Notes under the pieces: model-generated
Database searches by the model: none
Seen by the model: only the letters and a program-made list of their open reading frames with translations
What the model was told of the DNA's origin: nothing
Assembly: GCA_016281125.1 (NCBI GenBank)
Contig: JAEEIA010000017.1
Coordinates: 1 to 64,000, forward strand
Source: Oscillospiraceae bacterium
GTDB taxonomy: Bacteria; Bacillota; Clostridia; Oscillospirales; Ruminococcaceae
Reading direction: 5' to 3'
Length of the DNA stretch: 64,000 nt
Shown: piece by piece, positions 1 through 8,041 of the stretch
Layout of the letters: each line of letters starts with the position of its first letter
Numbering within the stretch: the stretch's first letter is position 1
Position numbers and translations under genes: made by a program

Positions 1-237
1 GAGAACGATCCGTTCGCAAAGCTGGATCAGGTCGGTGTCGGCAAGCTGATGAAGATGGCGATCGAGCTGGGCAAGCCGGTCAACCCGAAGCTCCACTGCG
101 GTATCTGCGGTGAGCACGGCGGCGATCCGACTTCCGTTGAGTTCTGCCACCAGATCGGTCTGGACTACGTGTCCTGCTCGCCGTTCCGTGTGCCGATCGC
201 AAGACTGGCTGCGGCACAGGCTGCACTCCGCAAGTAA
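1..237 (+). CDS. ppdK: Pyruvate, phosphate dikinase, C-terminal fragment
   Basis: Only the last 78 codons are in the window; the frame is open from base 1. The residues [11 protein letters not shown] followed by a conserved [20 protein letters not shown] stretch are the C-terminal PEP/pyruvate-binding end of PPDK, including the cysteine region used in PEP-pyruvate proton transfer. The enzyme interconverts ATP, phosphate and pyruvate with AMP, PPi and PEP in the cytoplasm, and in anaerobic Clostridia it often works at the glycolytic end. A hairpin terminator follows 30 bases later. Upstream parts cannot be judged. Confidence 0.93.
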   Translation, partial: ENDPFAKLDQVGVGKLMKMAIELGKPVNPKLHCGICGEHGGDPTSVEFCHQIGLDYVSCSPFRVPIARLAAAQAALRK

Positions 238-267
238 TCCGATCCGATTCTGAAACCGAATCAATCA

Positions 268-303
268 AACGTCCCTCACAGGTTCGCGCCTGCGGGGGAC
301 GTT
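268..303 (+). terminator. Intrinsic terminator of ppdK
   Basis: Arms AACGTCCC and GGGACGTT enclose a GC-rich inner stem (CAGG/CCTG) and are followed by TTGTTT. Confidence 0.75.
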
Positions 304-316
304 TTGTTTCCATAGC

Positions 317-357
317 AAAAAAACAGAGGTACTGACATTGTTGTCAGTACCTCTGTT
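317..357 (-). terminator. Intrinsic terminator of the U32-like gene
   Basis: A perfect 16-bp stem, AACAGAGGTACTGACA with its complement, has a 4-base loop. On the minus strand it is followed by a run of seven T. It lies just downstream of the stop at 376. Confidence 0.85.
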
Positions 358-375
358 GACTGAATCAGACTTCCG

Positions 376-1332
376 TTATTCGTCAATACGGATGACGCCG
401 TTCCGCGCCAGCCACTTCATAAATTCAAAGCGCGCACGGTCTTTGCACTCCGGCCTGATCATGTAGTACATGTAATGCTCCATGAGATTCAGGGTTCCGG
501 CGGTGCGGCCCTCGATCTTGAACTGCTCAAAGCCCATGGGGATATACGTGTTCCAGATCTCGTCCGGCGAGATGTGATTTTTCAGCCCGGTGATCTCAAA
601 GAGATTCCGCTCCGCACAGGGACAGTTGTCAAAGCACAGGATATCCGGATGCTCCCGCTGAATTTTCTCCATATCAAGCGGGGCATCACCATGTTTCCGC
701 ACATGCTCTGCGTAGATGATCTGCTGTGTGCCGATTGCCTTGTAATGCTCCGAACGCGTCGGACAGCCGGGATTGCAGCAGGCATTGACGAGCAGCTCGC
801 ATTTTTTCTTGTCCGGAATCTTTTTCAGTGTTTCAAAATCGTGATTCAGATCATAGTCAATCACAACAATATGATAATCCTTTTCCACTTCACTGCAAAG
901 CTGCGCTGCATCGGTGATGCGCTTGCAGGTCGAGCTGGTGATTTTGAACCGCGGATACTTGTCGCGGATATAGGCTTCCAGCAGCGGCGACAGCACAATG
1001 ACCTCATTCAGTCCGTTATCCGCCAGCTTCATCACCATATTGCAGAAGGGGTCAGCAAGGTGCTGCTCCTCCAGCATGGGATTCGTAAACGTAAACCGCA
1101 GCGGGATCCCACGGTCATTGAACGCCTTGAGAATCCCCTTCACGGCCTCCGTGTCGCAGATGCCGGTCTGTGTCCGGCCGCCGTTCCACATGGAGGGCGG
1201 GAACACGCCGTAGACCGAAGCAATCTCCACGCCCTCGCGGAAATACTCCGGATACCGCTTCAAAAACTCTGCAAATACGAGATTAAATTTAAAATGCCCT
1301 GCAAAATCGGGCAGATGAAAACGTGCTTTCAT
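376..1332 (-). CDS. U32-peptidase-like TIM-barrel protein with clustered cysteines
   Basis: The 318-residue cytoplasmic protein has no signal peptide. It carries an STCKRI segment, a CCNPGCP cysteine cluster near the middle, a CFDNCPCAE segment, and a FKIEGR motif near the C terminus. In U32/UbiU-type proteins a KIEGR motif and clustered cysteines are typical, the latter often binding an iron-sulfur cluster. I therefore infer a U32-like or related cysteine-cluster enzyme; the substrate is unknown. The start is supported by AAAGGATG upstream. It is a single gene between its own terminator and a divergent promoter region. It could also be a distinct clostridial family that only resembles U32 in the FKIEGR segment. 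Confidence 0.6.
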   Translation of the reverse strand: MKARFHLPDFAGHFKFNLVFAEFLKRYPEYFREGVEIASVYGVFPPSMWNGGRTQTGICDTEAVKGILKAFNDRGIPLRFTFTNPMLEEQHLADPFCNMVMKLADNGLNEVIVLSPLLEAYIRDKYPRFKITSSTCKRITDAAQLCSEVEKDYHIVVIDYDLNHDFETLKKIPDKKKCELLVNACCNPGCPTRSEHYKAIGTQQIIYAEHVRKHGDAPLDMEKIQREHPDILCFDNCPCAERNLFEITGLKNHISPDEIWNTYIPMGFEQFKIEGRTAGTLNLMEHYMYYMIRPECKDRARFEFMKWLARNGVIRIDE

Positions 1333-1389
1333 TCAGGATTCATCCTTTCTCCGTCCTGCCCGCGCAAAAGCGCCAGGCATGATATGTAT

Positions 1390-1398
1390 AGTATACCA
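1390..1398 (-). promoter_or_regulatory. Possible extended -10 promoter for the U32-like gene
   Basis: On the minus strand TGGTATACT forms an extended -10 about 60 bases upstream of the start. No -35 at normal spacing is evident. Confidence 0.35.
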
Positions 1399-1469
1399 TA
1401 CTCACCCATGCGAGAATGTTAATATTCTGTGAACAAACCGTGTGCGAAGCACAGTTTCCGGTCAGCAGC

Positions 1470-1498
1470 TTGACATTTCCGCTTTGATATGCTATCAT
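1470..1498 (+). promoter_or_regulatory. Sigma-A promoter of the TraX-like gene
   Basis: TTGACA, a 17-base spacer and TATCAT, placed about 35 bases before the start at 1533. Confidence 0.8.
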
Positions 1499-1532
1499 GA
1501 AACCGAAATATTCCTGCAAAAGGAGTGATCAT

Positions 1533-2432
1533 ATGAGTGCAACCGCGCTGAAAATCATCGCCGTCATCTGCATGACGCTCGATCATCTGAGCACATATCT
1601 CGGCGCGCCGCTGCCGCTTCGGTATATCGGCCGGATTGCAGCGGTCATCTTCTTTTTCTGTGCAGCGGAAAGCGCTGTTCATACGCACGACCGGAAAAAG
1701 TATCTGCTCCGGCTCTATAAAATGTCGCTGCTCATGACTGCTCTGTCCGTCGTTGTTCCGTTTATCCTGAACGGCTGGTTCCCGGACAAGAGCTTTCTGC
1801 CGCCGGAAAACAACATCTTCACAGAGCTTCTGCCCGGCGTATGGATTATTGACATTCTGGAGAGTACAAAGCAGGATCCGGCGCGGCGGAAAAAGCGGCT
1901 CCGCAATTTCATCCTGTATCAGCTTGCGACAATTCCGATCTGTATGGCACTGATCATGCTGATCGGTGATACGCTGCATGTGCCGGATCAGGTGCTGGGG
2001 TGGCCGCTCGGTTCGATTTTCATATCCGAGGGCAATCTCTGGCTGACGCTGATGATCCCGCTGTTTTATGCCCTGCGCGGCAGTAAAAAGAAGCTGACGA
2101 TCGGGTATACTGCCTACTGCGCTGTATATGCACTGATTACCGTACCGCAGCTGCCTGCGCGGTTCTGTCGGTTCATCGTCGTGCGTGCGCCGCAGTTGCA
2201 TGATCTGCTCACGAACGTGATCAGTCTGCTCGGATTTAATCCAAGAGAGCAAAGTCTTTCGCTGACGGAATCCCTGCTGCAATACAATTTCCAGAGCTTC
2301 ATGATTCTGGCGCTGCCGCTGCTGCTGCTTTATAACGGCGAACGCGGCAAGGGGCACAAGAACTTCTTTTATGTCTATTATCCCGCGCATATCTATGTGC
2401 TGTATGTCATCTCGCATTTCTTACCCGCTTAA
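1533..2432 (+). CDS. TraX-family membrane protein
   Basis: This 299-residue polytopic protein has the N-terminal LKIIAVICMTLDHLS segment typical of TraX proteins, then several hydrophobic helices and a C-terminal FFYVYYPAHIYVLY segment that is also characteristic. TraX of the F plasmid acetylates pilin; chromosomal clostridial homologues are presumed membrane acyltransferases with unknown targets. The start at 1533 is chosen because AAAGGAG lies 8 bases upstream; an ATG 36 bases earlier overlaps the promoter. It is monocistronic, with its own promoter and a terminator directly after the stop. There are no conjugation genes nearby, so a role in pilus modification is not supported here. Confidence 0.8.
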   Translation: MSATALKIIAVICMTLDHLSTYLGAPLPLRYIGRIAAVIFFFCAAESAVHTHDRKKYLLRLYKMSLLMTALSVVVPFILNGWFPDKSFLPPENNIFTELLPGVWIIDILESTKQDPARRKKRLRNFILYQLATIPICMALIMLIGDTLHVPDQVLGWPLGSIFISEGNLWLTLMIPLFYALRGSKKKLTIGYTAYCAVYALITVPQLPARFCRFIVVRAPQLHDLLTNVISLLGFNPREQSLSLTESLLQYNFQSFMILALPLLLLYNGERGKGHKNFFYVYYPAHIYVLYVISHFLPA

Positions 2433-2436
2433 ACGC

Positions 2437-2467
2437 ATCCCCGCAGAGCACAAAACTCTGCGGGGAT
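2437..2467 (+). terminator. Intrinsic terminator of the TraX-like gene
   Basis: A 12-bp stem, ATCCCCGCAGAG with CTCTGCGGGGAT, followed by TCTTT. Confidence 0.85.
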
Positions 2468-2480
2468 TCTTTGATTCACG

Positions 2481-2969
2481 TTATATCTCCGGCTCCTGCA
2501 CCTCTGTCATTTCGTCCGGACAGCCGACATAGAGATCAATGTCAATTTCGGTACCGGTTTCCATGCAGAAGCGCATGACCGCCATGGACGGCGCAAGCAT
2601 CGGCGCAGGCTCGTCATACCGCACCAGCGGCACCACCTGCAAAAGCAGCTGTGCGTCATAGGTCAGCTTGATCTTCCGCAGCAGATCGGCCTTGGTCAGC
2701 AGCGGATCAATGGTCTGCATCATCTGGTTCGCAATGTCGAGCCGCGTGCTTTTGACCGTCCCGAACCGCCACAGCGCATAGTCATAGGTCGTGCCGTTCA
2801 GCTTCACATCCCCGATGCTCTGGGTGCGCTCCGGCACAAGGCGCAGATACGCGGAAATCGCGTCCGGATCAAATTTTCCGGTGATCTGGAAATAGGTCAT
2901 GCACTCGGTATGCTCCGTGTGATAATACACGCGCTTCATACCCTCCGGCAGCTGAAACTCCATGGCCAT
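2481..2969 (-). CDS. DUF4279-like cytoplasmic protein
   Basis: The 162-residue protein has the pattern TYFQITGKFDPDAISAYL, then YDYALWRFGT, then IDIDLYVG, which matches DUF4279 proteins as I know them. They are small soluble proteins of unknown function. The start has GGAGGG 8 bases upstream, and this Shine-Dalgarno lies inside the 3' end of the preceding GTPase gene, whose stop is 3 bases before this start. The two genes are very probably translationally coupled. Function is unknown; the coupling suggests a link to the TetM/Rae1-like fusion. Confidence 0.7.
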   Translation of the reverse strand: MAMEFQLPEGMKRVYYHTEHTECMTYFQITGKFDPDAISAYLRLVPERTQSIGDVKLNGTTYDYALWRFGTVKSTRLDIANQMMQTIDPLLTKADLLRKIKLTYDAQLLLQVVPLVRYDEPAPMLAPSMAVMRFCMETGTEIDIDLYVGCPDEMTEVQEPEI

Positions 2970-2972
2970 TGC

Positions 2973-5540
2973 TCACCCTCCGATCAGTGTGCGGATCTCC
3001 TGCTCTGCCGCACGGATCTCCGATTCAAATTCCCTTGCCGATATACGCATGGCGCCGTTGCCCAGAATAATGAGCTGCTCCAGCCCGTCCGAGGTCGCAA
3101 CGCGCACGCGGTTCTCCTTCAAAAGCTGCTTGGACACACGCTCGATATACGAATCTGCGGTTTCCGCCTCCTTGGTATACACCACGCTGACACCGCCGTG
3201 CTGCTCGACCTCCCGGCCGTGCCCCTTGATTTTGTATGCGTCAAACACAAGAATGACCTCGCATTTGCGGTATCCCTGATAATTCTGCAAAATACCGAGC
3301 AGCCTGTCCCGCGCATGCTCCAGACTGTCCTTTGCGAGCGCTTTCAGCGAATCCCACGCAAAAATGATGTTGTAGCCGTCCACCAGCAGATATTCCTTCT
3401 CCGGCGGTGCGGGTACTTTGACATTCCCGTCCATGAGCTCCGCTGTTTTATTGCGGCGCATCGCCTTGGGCTGGTCGCGGTTGATCTTGCCGTAGGTGCG
3501 CTCATAGATCGCCATGAGCTCCTCGTCCCCTGCTGCCGGAAGCTGCGATACCCGCTGCGTCTGTTCCGGCAGGAGCTCCTCCTCCGGAAAATCATAACGG
3601 TGCGGCAGCACGGCGGGCAGATGCATATACATCGGCACCTCCTGCCAGTTGACACTGTATCCGGCTCCGTGCGAGCAGAAGATCGAATCAGCACTGTTTT
3701 CCAGGTCACTGTCCGCATCGTATCCGATCCGGGCAATGACGTCTTCCGCATCATGGCACGGACGGTATCCGGCCACGGACAGCGTCAGAATTCCCCTGCC
3801 CCTGGTATAGCTCAGCACCTCTGCGGCGTAATCATTCAGCTCCGAAACCGGTGCACTGCCGGTCAGAACGGCGTTCTCCCCGAGAATCTCCGGCGGTTCA
3901 AACTGTCCTGCACGCTGCTGTATATCGGTCATGGCACGGCCGACACATTCTGCAGGGACTTCCAGCGTGAATTCGTAATACGGCTCCAGCAGAATGCTCT
4001 CTGCGGAGCGCAGCCCCTGCCGCACGGCGCGGTAGGTCGCCTGCCGGAAGTCGCCGCCCTCGGTATGCTTCAGATGCGCCTTGCCGCTGACCAGCGTGAT
4101 TTTCAGATCCGTAACCGGCGAGCCGGTCAGCACGCCGATATGTGTTTTCTCCAGCAAATGCGTCAGAATCAGACGCTGCCAGTTGCGGTCGAGCGCGTCC
4201 TCGGGACATCGTGTGCCGCATTGCAGACCGCTCCCCGCAGGCAGCGGTTCCAGCAGCAGATGCACCTCCGCATAATGCCGCAGCGGCTCGTAATGCCCGA
4301 CGCCCTCCACAGCCTCCGCAATCGTTTCGCGGTAGGTGACGGCGCCGCTGTCAAACGTGATCGCATACCCGAACCGCTCCGCAACCTGCTTCGTCAGCAC
4401 CTCCAGCTGCACCGCGCCCATCAGCTGCACAAAAATCGCTCTTGCGCGGGCATCCCACTCCACATGCAGCTGCGGATCCTCCGCCTCCAGCTGCTGAAAA
4501 TGTATCATCGCATCCTGCGGCGCAACCGTTTCCGGCAGCAGCACGCGGTAGCGCATGACCGGCGTCAGCATCGCCTCCGCAGTATTTTCGCAGCAGCCGA
4601 TACCGAGCCCCGCAAAAGCGGCGGTCAGGCCGGTCACCGCGCAGACAGCGCCGGGCTCCGCTTCATCTGCGGGCAAATATTTCGCACCGGAATAAAACCG
4701 GATGCCGGTCACCTTTTCGGTATATTCCGTATGGTCCGCACCTGTATAGCGCAGCTCATCCCGGTTATGCAGCGTTCCGCCGCGGATTTTCAGATAGGTC
4801 AGGCGGTTGCCCTTGGCATCCGCGGAAATCTTGAACACATGTGCGCCGAAGGCTTCCGGACGCGCCGGCTCCTTTGTATACTGCGCGAGAATTTGCAGCA
4901 GCGACTCCACACCGACCAGTTCCCTCGCCGCCCCGAAGCAGACCGGAAAGATCTGACGCGCCGCGATTGCATCCCGCAGCATCTCCTGCGAAAGCGTATC
5001 TTCCGCAAAATAAGCGGTCATCAGCGCCTCCGAGCAGGCCGCCGCATTCTCGCAGACGGTTTCATAATCCGTATCAAACTGCACGCATCCCGCAGACAGT
5101 CTGCCTTGCAGCTCCTGTATGAGCGCGGTTTCCGTGCGGTCAGAGAGATCCATTTTGTTGACGAATAAGATCACGGGGACGCCGCAGCGCTCCAGCAGTT
5201 TCCACAGTGTCCGGGTGTGGCTCTGCACGCCGTCCGTTCCGCTGATGACCAGCACAGCGTAATCCAGCACATGCATGATGCGCTCGGTTTCCGCGGAAAA
5301 ATCCACATGCCCCGGCGTATCGAGCAGTGTGAACACGGTATCCCCGAGCGTCACGGACGCCTGATGCGCAAACACCGTGATGCCGCGGCTGCGTTCAATC
5401 TCGCTGGTATCCAGCCAGGAATCGCCGTGATCGACACGGCCGCGCTTACGGATTTCGCCTGTCCGGAACAGCAGCGCTTCGGCCAGTGTGGTCTTTCCGG
5501 CATCCACATGCGCCATCAGACCGACTGTGAGCTGTTTCAT
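2973..5540 (-). CDS. TetM/EF-G-like ribosomal GTPase fused to a C-terminal Rae1/YacP-type NYN nuclease domain
   Basis: The 855-residue protein starts with a translation-factor GTPase: P-loop AHVDAGKT at 10-17, RGITVF switch I, DTPGHVDF, NKMD. EF-G-like domains II to V follow to about residue 700, as in TetM/TetO ribosomal protection proteins. A linker rich in Pro and Lys leads into a second domain (about 716-855) that begins YLLVDGYNIIF and keeps acidic residues D721, D767, D796 and D818, the NYN/YacP nuclease pattern. In B. subtilis the stand-alone YacP (Rae1) cleaves mRNA in the ribosomal A site. The fusion therefore suggests a factor that binds the A site through its TetM body and may cut mRNA there; this is inference. 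TetM alone is about 640 residues. The start follows a G-rich GGGGGG Shine-Dalgarno. Tetracycline resistance itself cannot be concluded. Confidence 0.85.
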   Translation of the reverse strand: MKQLTVGLMAHVDAGKTTLAEALLFRTGEIRKRGRVDHGDSWLDTSEIERSRGITVFAHQASVTLGDTVFTLLDTPGHVDFSAETERIMHVLDYAVLVISGTDGVQSHTRTLWKLLERCGVPVILFVNKMDLSDRTETALIQELQGRLSAGCVQFDTDYETVCENAAACSEALMTAYFAEDTLSQEMLRDAIAARQIFPVCFGAARELVGVESLLQILAQYTKEPARPEAFGAHVFKISADAKGNRLTYLKIRGGTLHNRDELRYTGADHTEYTEKVTGIRFYSGAKYLPADEAEPGAVCAVTGLTAAFAGLGIGCCENTAEAMLTPVMRYRVLLPETVAPQDAMIHFQQLEAEDPQLHVEWDARARAIFVQLMGAVQLEVLTKQVAERFGYAITFDSGAVTYRETIAEAVEGVGHYEPLRHYAEVHLLLEPLPAGSGLQCGTRCPEDALDRNWQRLILTHLLEKTHIGVLTGSPVTDLKITLVSGKAHLKHTEGGDFRQATYRAVRQGLRSAESILLEPYYEFTLEVPAECVGRAMTDIQQRAGQFEPPEILGENAVLTGSAPVSELNDYAAEVLSYTRGRGILTLSVAGYRPCHDAEDVIARIGYDADSDLENSADSIFCSHGAGYSVNWQEVPMYMHLPAVLPHRYDFPEEELLPEQTQRVSQLPAAGDEELMAIYERTYGKINRDQPKAMRRNKTAELMDGNVKVPAPPEKEYLLVDGYNIIFAWDSLKALAKDSLEHARDRLLGILQNYQGYRKCEVILVFDAYKIKGHGREVEQHGGVSVVYTKEAETADSYIERVSKQLLKENRVRVATSDGLEQLIILGNGAMRISAREFESEIRAAEQEIRTLIGG

Positions 5541-5574
5541 GCAGCCCCCCCTTTCCGTTTTTTTGTGTTATTTA

Positions 5575-5710
5575 GATTATAGCATATTATACCGAAAAGT
5601 GCAATGGGAGAAGTGTAAAAAAAGCGAACGCTGTGTAAAATGGGAGTAACAGCGGAGGTGCATGTTTGCCTGCGGCAAACTGCACAGTTTCGCTTTGCGA
5701 AACAGGGGGC
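5575..5710 (-). repeat. Copy 1 of a dispersed promoter-bearing intergenic element
   Basis: Read on the minus strand, this stretch has a hairpin TTTCGCAAAGCGAAA, a second hairpin with TTTGCC/GGCAAA arms, then TCTCCCATTG and a promoter ending in ATATGCTATAAT. The same order occurs on the plus strand at 27477-27617. The blocks align well at both ends, with a diverged middle. Confidence 0.65.
5576..5604 (-). promoter_or_regulatory. Sigma-A promoter of the TetM/NYN fusion gene
   Basis: On the minus strand TTGCAC, 17 bases, TATAAT. It lies at the edge of a repeated element found again upstream of the GNAT gene near 27.6 kb. Confidence 0.75.
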
Positions 5711-5904
5711 ACTGCCGCCTTACAGCATATTATCCCGCAAAAAGCAAGCGGAGAAAGCGGATATTCTGTGGTTCATATAAGCACTTACGGCGCGCCGAAA
5801 CAAAGCATTGGCCAGGCTATTTGCGTTAAGCCCGGCCAAATACTATTATTTTGACTTTGACAGGAAAGCCCTTGATCAGATCATTTTTCCGGCCGGTCAG
5901 TATC
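5711..5904. other. Non-coding stretch, no gene recognised
   Basis: No open frame here has a ribosome binding site or resembles a known protein. It separates the repeat element from the promoter at 5905. Confidence 0.5.
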
Positions 5905-5933
5905 TTGCAATTCCGGCCGATCTGTGCTATAAT
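5905..5933 (+). promoter_or_regulatory. Strong sigma-A promoter facing an apparently non-coding stretch
   Basis: TTGCAA, 17-base spacer, TATAAT. No credible open reading frame follows before the convergent HPr-like gene. Confidence 0.7.
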
Positions 5934-5939
5934 AAGAAA

Positions 5940-6098
5940 GCAAAAAAAAGACGCATCATTCTCTGCACACAGCAGAGAACGATACGCAGAGGGTTGTTTG
6001 CTCCCCATGGCATTGCGGTACGGGGAGCAACATGAAAAAAGGGGGATTTCGGGAGCAGCTTATGTCTCCCAAAAGGAGGTTATCGAAAGGTCGGTGTC
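5940..6098 (+). ncRNA. Candidate structured non-coding RNA
   Basis: The transcript expected from the promoter at 5905-5933 would form a hairpin at 5955-5983 (arms ATCATTCTCTGC and GCAGAGAACGAT, one mismatch), a second at 5998-6030 (TTGCTCCCC and GGGGAGCAA) and a third at 6051-6070 (GGGAG and CTCCC). There is no good open frame: the only AAGGAGG (about 6074) is followed by a short frame without a well-placed start. The 3' end is not clear and may overlap the end of the HPr-like gene. I do not recognise an RNA family. Confidence 0.35.
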
Positions 6099-6099
6099 A

Positions 6100-6348
6100 T
6101 CAGTGCACCGGATGATATAAAAATCTGCCGAGGGCTTTATTCAGCTTCTCCTGCTCGGCTTCGTCCGTGACGAATGCCTCAAGCTGGAGCGGCTGCTCTC
6201 TGTCGAGCGTAAAAATGCCCATGATGGACTTGGCATCGACGGAATAGCTGCCGACATGAAGCTGTGCCTCAAAGCGGAAGCGGCTCATGATGTTGACAAA
6301 GTCAGAAACATCTGCGATCTCGGGGAGATGAACGGTCGTTACGTACAT
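6100..6348 (-). CDS. HPr-like protein lacking the phosphorylatable histidine
   Basis: The 82-residue protein has the length and general pattern of HPr. The segment SVDAKSIMGIFTLD aligns with the HPr stretch around regulatory Ser46 (KSIMG). Where HPr has its active-site HARPA, this protein reads LPEIADVSDFVNIM, with no equivalent histidine. It thus resembles Crh-type regulatory proteins, which keep the serine but cannot carry phosphate from PTS enzyme I. A role in carbon-catabolite signalling is inference. The start has AAGGTGAGG upstream, and a 165-base leader runs from a sigma-A promoter. Confidence 0.75.
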   Translation of the reverse strand: MYVTTVHLPEIADVSDFVNIMSRFRFEAQLHVGSYSVDAKSIMGIFTLDREQPLQLEAFVTDEAEQEKLNKALGRFLYHPVH

Positions 6349-6520
6349 CGGTAAATCCTCACCTTTCGCGGGCCGAATACGGCAGAATCATCGGAAAAAA
6401 CAGCGGTGACGGGGCGCAGCGCCGAACAGTCTGCCGAGAGGGTTGACATACTGCTGCCGAATGCGTGCTCCCGCACACCAAAACGTTTTGGAGGGTTGTC
6501 ATGAATTACCCTAGGCTCAA
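6349..6520 (-). other. Leader region of the HPr-like gene
   Basis: About 165 bases separate promoter and start. It includes the palindrome AAAACGTTTT at 6481-6490, only loosely like a catabolite-responsive element. No open frame with a ribosome binding site was seen. Confidence 0.4.
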
Positions 6521-6549
6521 TATTACACTAGAATCGTGAAAAAGTCAAG
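6521..6549 (-). promoter_or_regulatory. Sigma-A promoter of the HPr-like gene
   Basis: Minus strand TTGACT, 17 bases, TAATAT. Confidence 0.7.
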
Positions 6550-6683
6550 TGAATTCGCGGCTTTTTGTACACCTGACCGATTTTTCGCACGGGTTTCGCA
6601 TTTCTTTTTTGCAATCCGAATAAACTGTTGGGGTTGCACAACGCAAGAATGTTGAAATTGTGCACTATAAACAGGAGAGAAAC

Positions 6684-7976
6684 ATGGAATTCAAGATCAT
6701 GACACTGGGCTGCAAGGTCAACCAGGCGGAGGGCTCCGGACTGGCGCAGGCGCTCCGGGAAATGGGACTGACAGAGGCGCAGAACGCCGCTGACGCCGCC
6801 GTCCTGATTGTCAACAGCTGTGCCGTCACCGCAGAGAGCGTCCGCAAGGCAAAGCAGCTCCTGCGCAGCCTCAGACGGCGGAATCCGCAGGCAAAGCTGA
6901 TTCTGACCGGCTGCTGGCCGCAGGCCTTCCCGGAGGACGACTTTGAGGACGCCGATTTCGTCACCGGCACGAAAAACCGGGATGACCTGCTCGCATGGAT
7001 TGCGCAGGCGCATGCCGAGGCGCAGACGCGCTGCATCGTGCCGTATCAGACCGGCGATGCCTTTTCCGCGCTGCCATGCGCGGATACGACACGCACCCGT
7101 GCATTCCTGAAAATCCAGGACGGGTGCAACCAGTTTTGCAGCTACTGTATCATCCCCTTTTCCCGCGGACGGTGCCGCTCCATGCCGCCGGAGCGTCTGG
7201 AGGCTGAGGTTCAGGCGCTGGCTGAGGCAGGCTTCCGCGAGATCGTCCTGACCGGCATCAACCTCGGATTCTTCGGGCTGGATACCGGACAGACGCTCGC
7301 AGAGGCGGTCGCGGCCGCCGCAAAGCATCCGGGTGTCCTGCGCGTGCGGCTCGGTTCTCTGGAGCCGGAGCGCATGGATCAGCAGACGCTCTCCGCGCTC
7401 GCTGCCTGCGAAAAATTCTGCCCGCAGTTTCATCTGTCTTTGCAGAGCGGCTGCGACAGCGTATTAAAGCGCATGAACCGCCGCTACACTTCCGCAGAAT
7501 ACCGGGACCTCGCTGCACGCATCCGCAGCATCTTCCCGCATTCTGCCCTGACCACCGATGTCATCGTCGGCTTTCCGGGAGAAACGGACGCCGATTTTGA
7601 GGAAACCCTCCGCTTTGTGCAGGAAATCGGATTTGCGAAGGTACATGTTTTTCCGTATTCTCCCCGCACCGGCACCAGAGCCGCAGCCTTCCCGGATCAG
7701 ATCCCGCAGAGCGTCAAATCCGAACGCGCCGCAAGGCTCTCCAAGCTGGCGGATGACATCCGGCGCACGCATCTGGCGCGGCAGGTCGGACAGACTGTGC
7801 AGGTGCTCGTCGAGGGTGAGAAACAGCAAAATGCACAGCGGTTTTACCAAGGTCACACGCCGGATGGTACAGTTGTGAAAATTTTTCAGGAAAATGCAGA
7901 AAAGGGTTTGCAGAATTCCGCGATTTGTGTTACAATAGAGGGGTACGAGGATGACTGTCTGACCGCGCGTGTCTGA
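6684..7976 (+). CDS. mtaB: tRNA t6A37 methylthiotransferase MtaB
   Basis: The 430-residue radical-SAM enzyme starts MEFKIMTLGCKVNQAEG; GCKVNQ is the MtaB signature, where MiaB has GCQMN. The radical-SAM cysteines are in DGCNQFCSYCIIPFSRG near residue 148. The N-terminal UPF0004 domain supplies the other three cysteines (in GCKVNQ, NSCAV, TGCWPQ), and a TRAM-like end follows. MtaB adds methylthio to t6A37 of tRNAs reading ANN codons. The start has CAGGAGAGAAAC upstream. Its 3' end contains the purL promoter. Length is normal. Confidence 0.93.
   Translation: MEFKIMTLGCKVNQAEGSGLAQALREMGLTEAQNAADAAVLIVNSCAVTAESVRKAKQLLRSLRRRNPQAKLILTGCWPQAFPEDDFEDADFVTGTKNRDDLLAWIAQAHAEAQTRCIVPYQTGDAFSALPCADTTRTRAFLKIQDGCNQFCSYCIIPFSRGRCRSMPPERLEAEVQALAEAGFREIVLTGINLGFFGLDTGQTLAEAVAAAAKHPGVLRVRLGSLEPERMDQQTLSALAACEKFCPQFHLSLQSGCDSVLKRMNRRYTSAEYRDLAARIRSIFPHSALTTDVIVGFPGETDADFEETLRFVQEIGFAKVHVFPYSPRTGTRAAAFPDQIPQSVKSERAARLSKLADDIRRTHLARQVGQTVQVLVEGEKQQNAQRFYQGHTPDGTVVKIFQENAEKGLQNSAICVTIEGYEDDCLTARV
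7908..7936 (+). promoter_or_regulatory. Sigma-A promoter for purL inside the end of mtaB
   Basis: TTGCAG, 17-base spacer, TACAAT, about 105 bases upstream of the purL start. Confidence 0.65.
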
Positions 7977-8041
7977 CTGCCGCCGCAGACGGCTCATTCG
8001 ATTTCCCAATATATACTATGTTACTGGAGGCTGATTCGTTC

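Noticed and set aside
2973-5540. Tetracycline resistance gene
   Set aside because: The GTPase body is TetM-like, but the nuclease fusion and chromosomal setting do not allow a resistance claim; many clostridial homologues are not resistance genes.
6478-6492. Catabolite-responsive element before the HPr-like gene
   Set aside because: The AAAACGTTTT palindrome lacks the TG and CA ends of the consensus; noted only as a palindrome.
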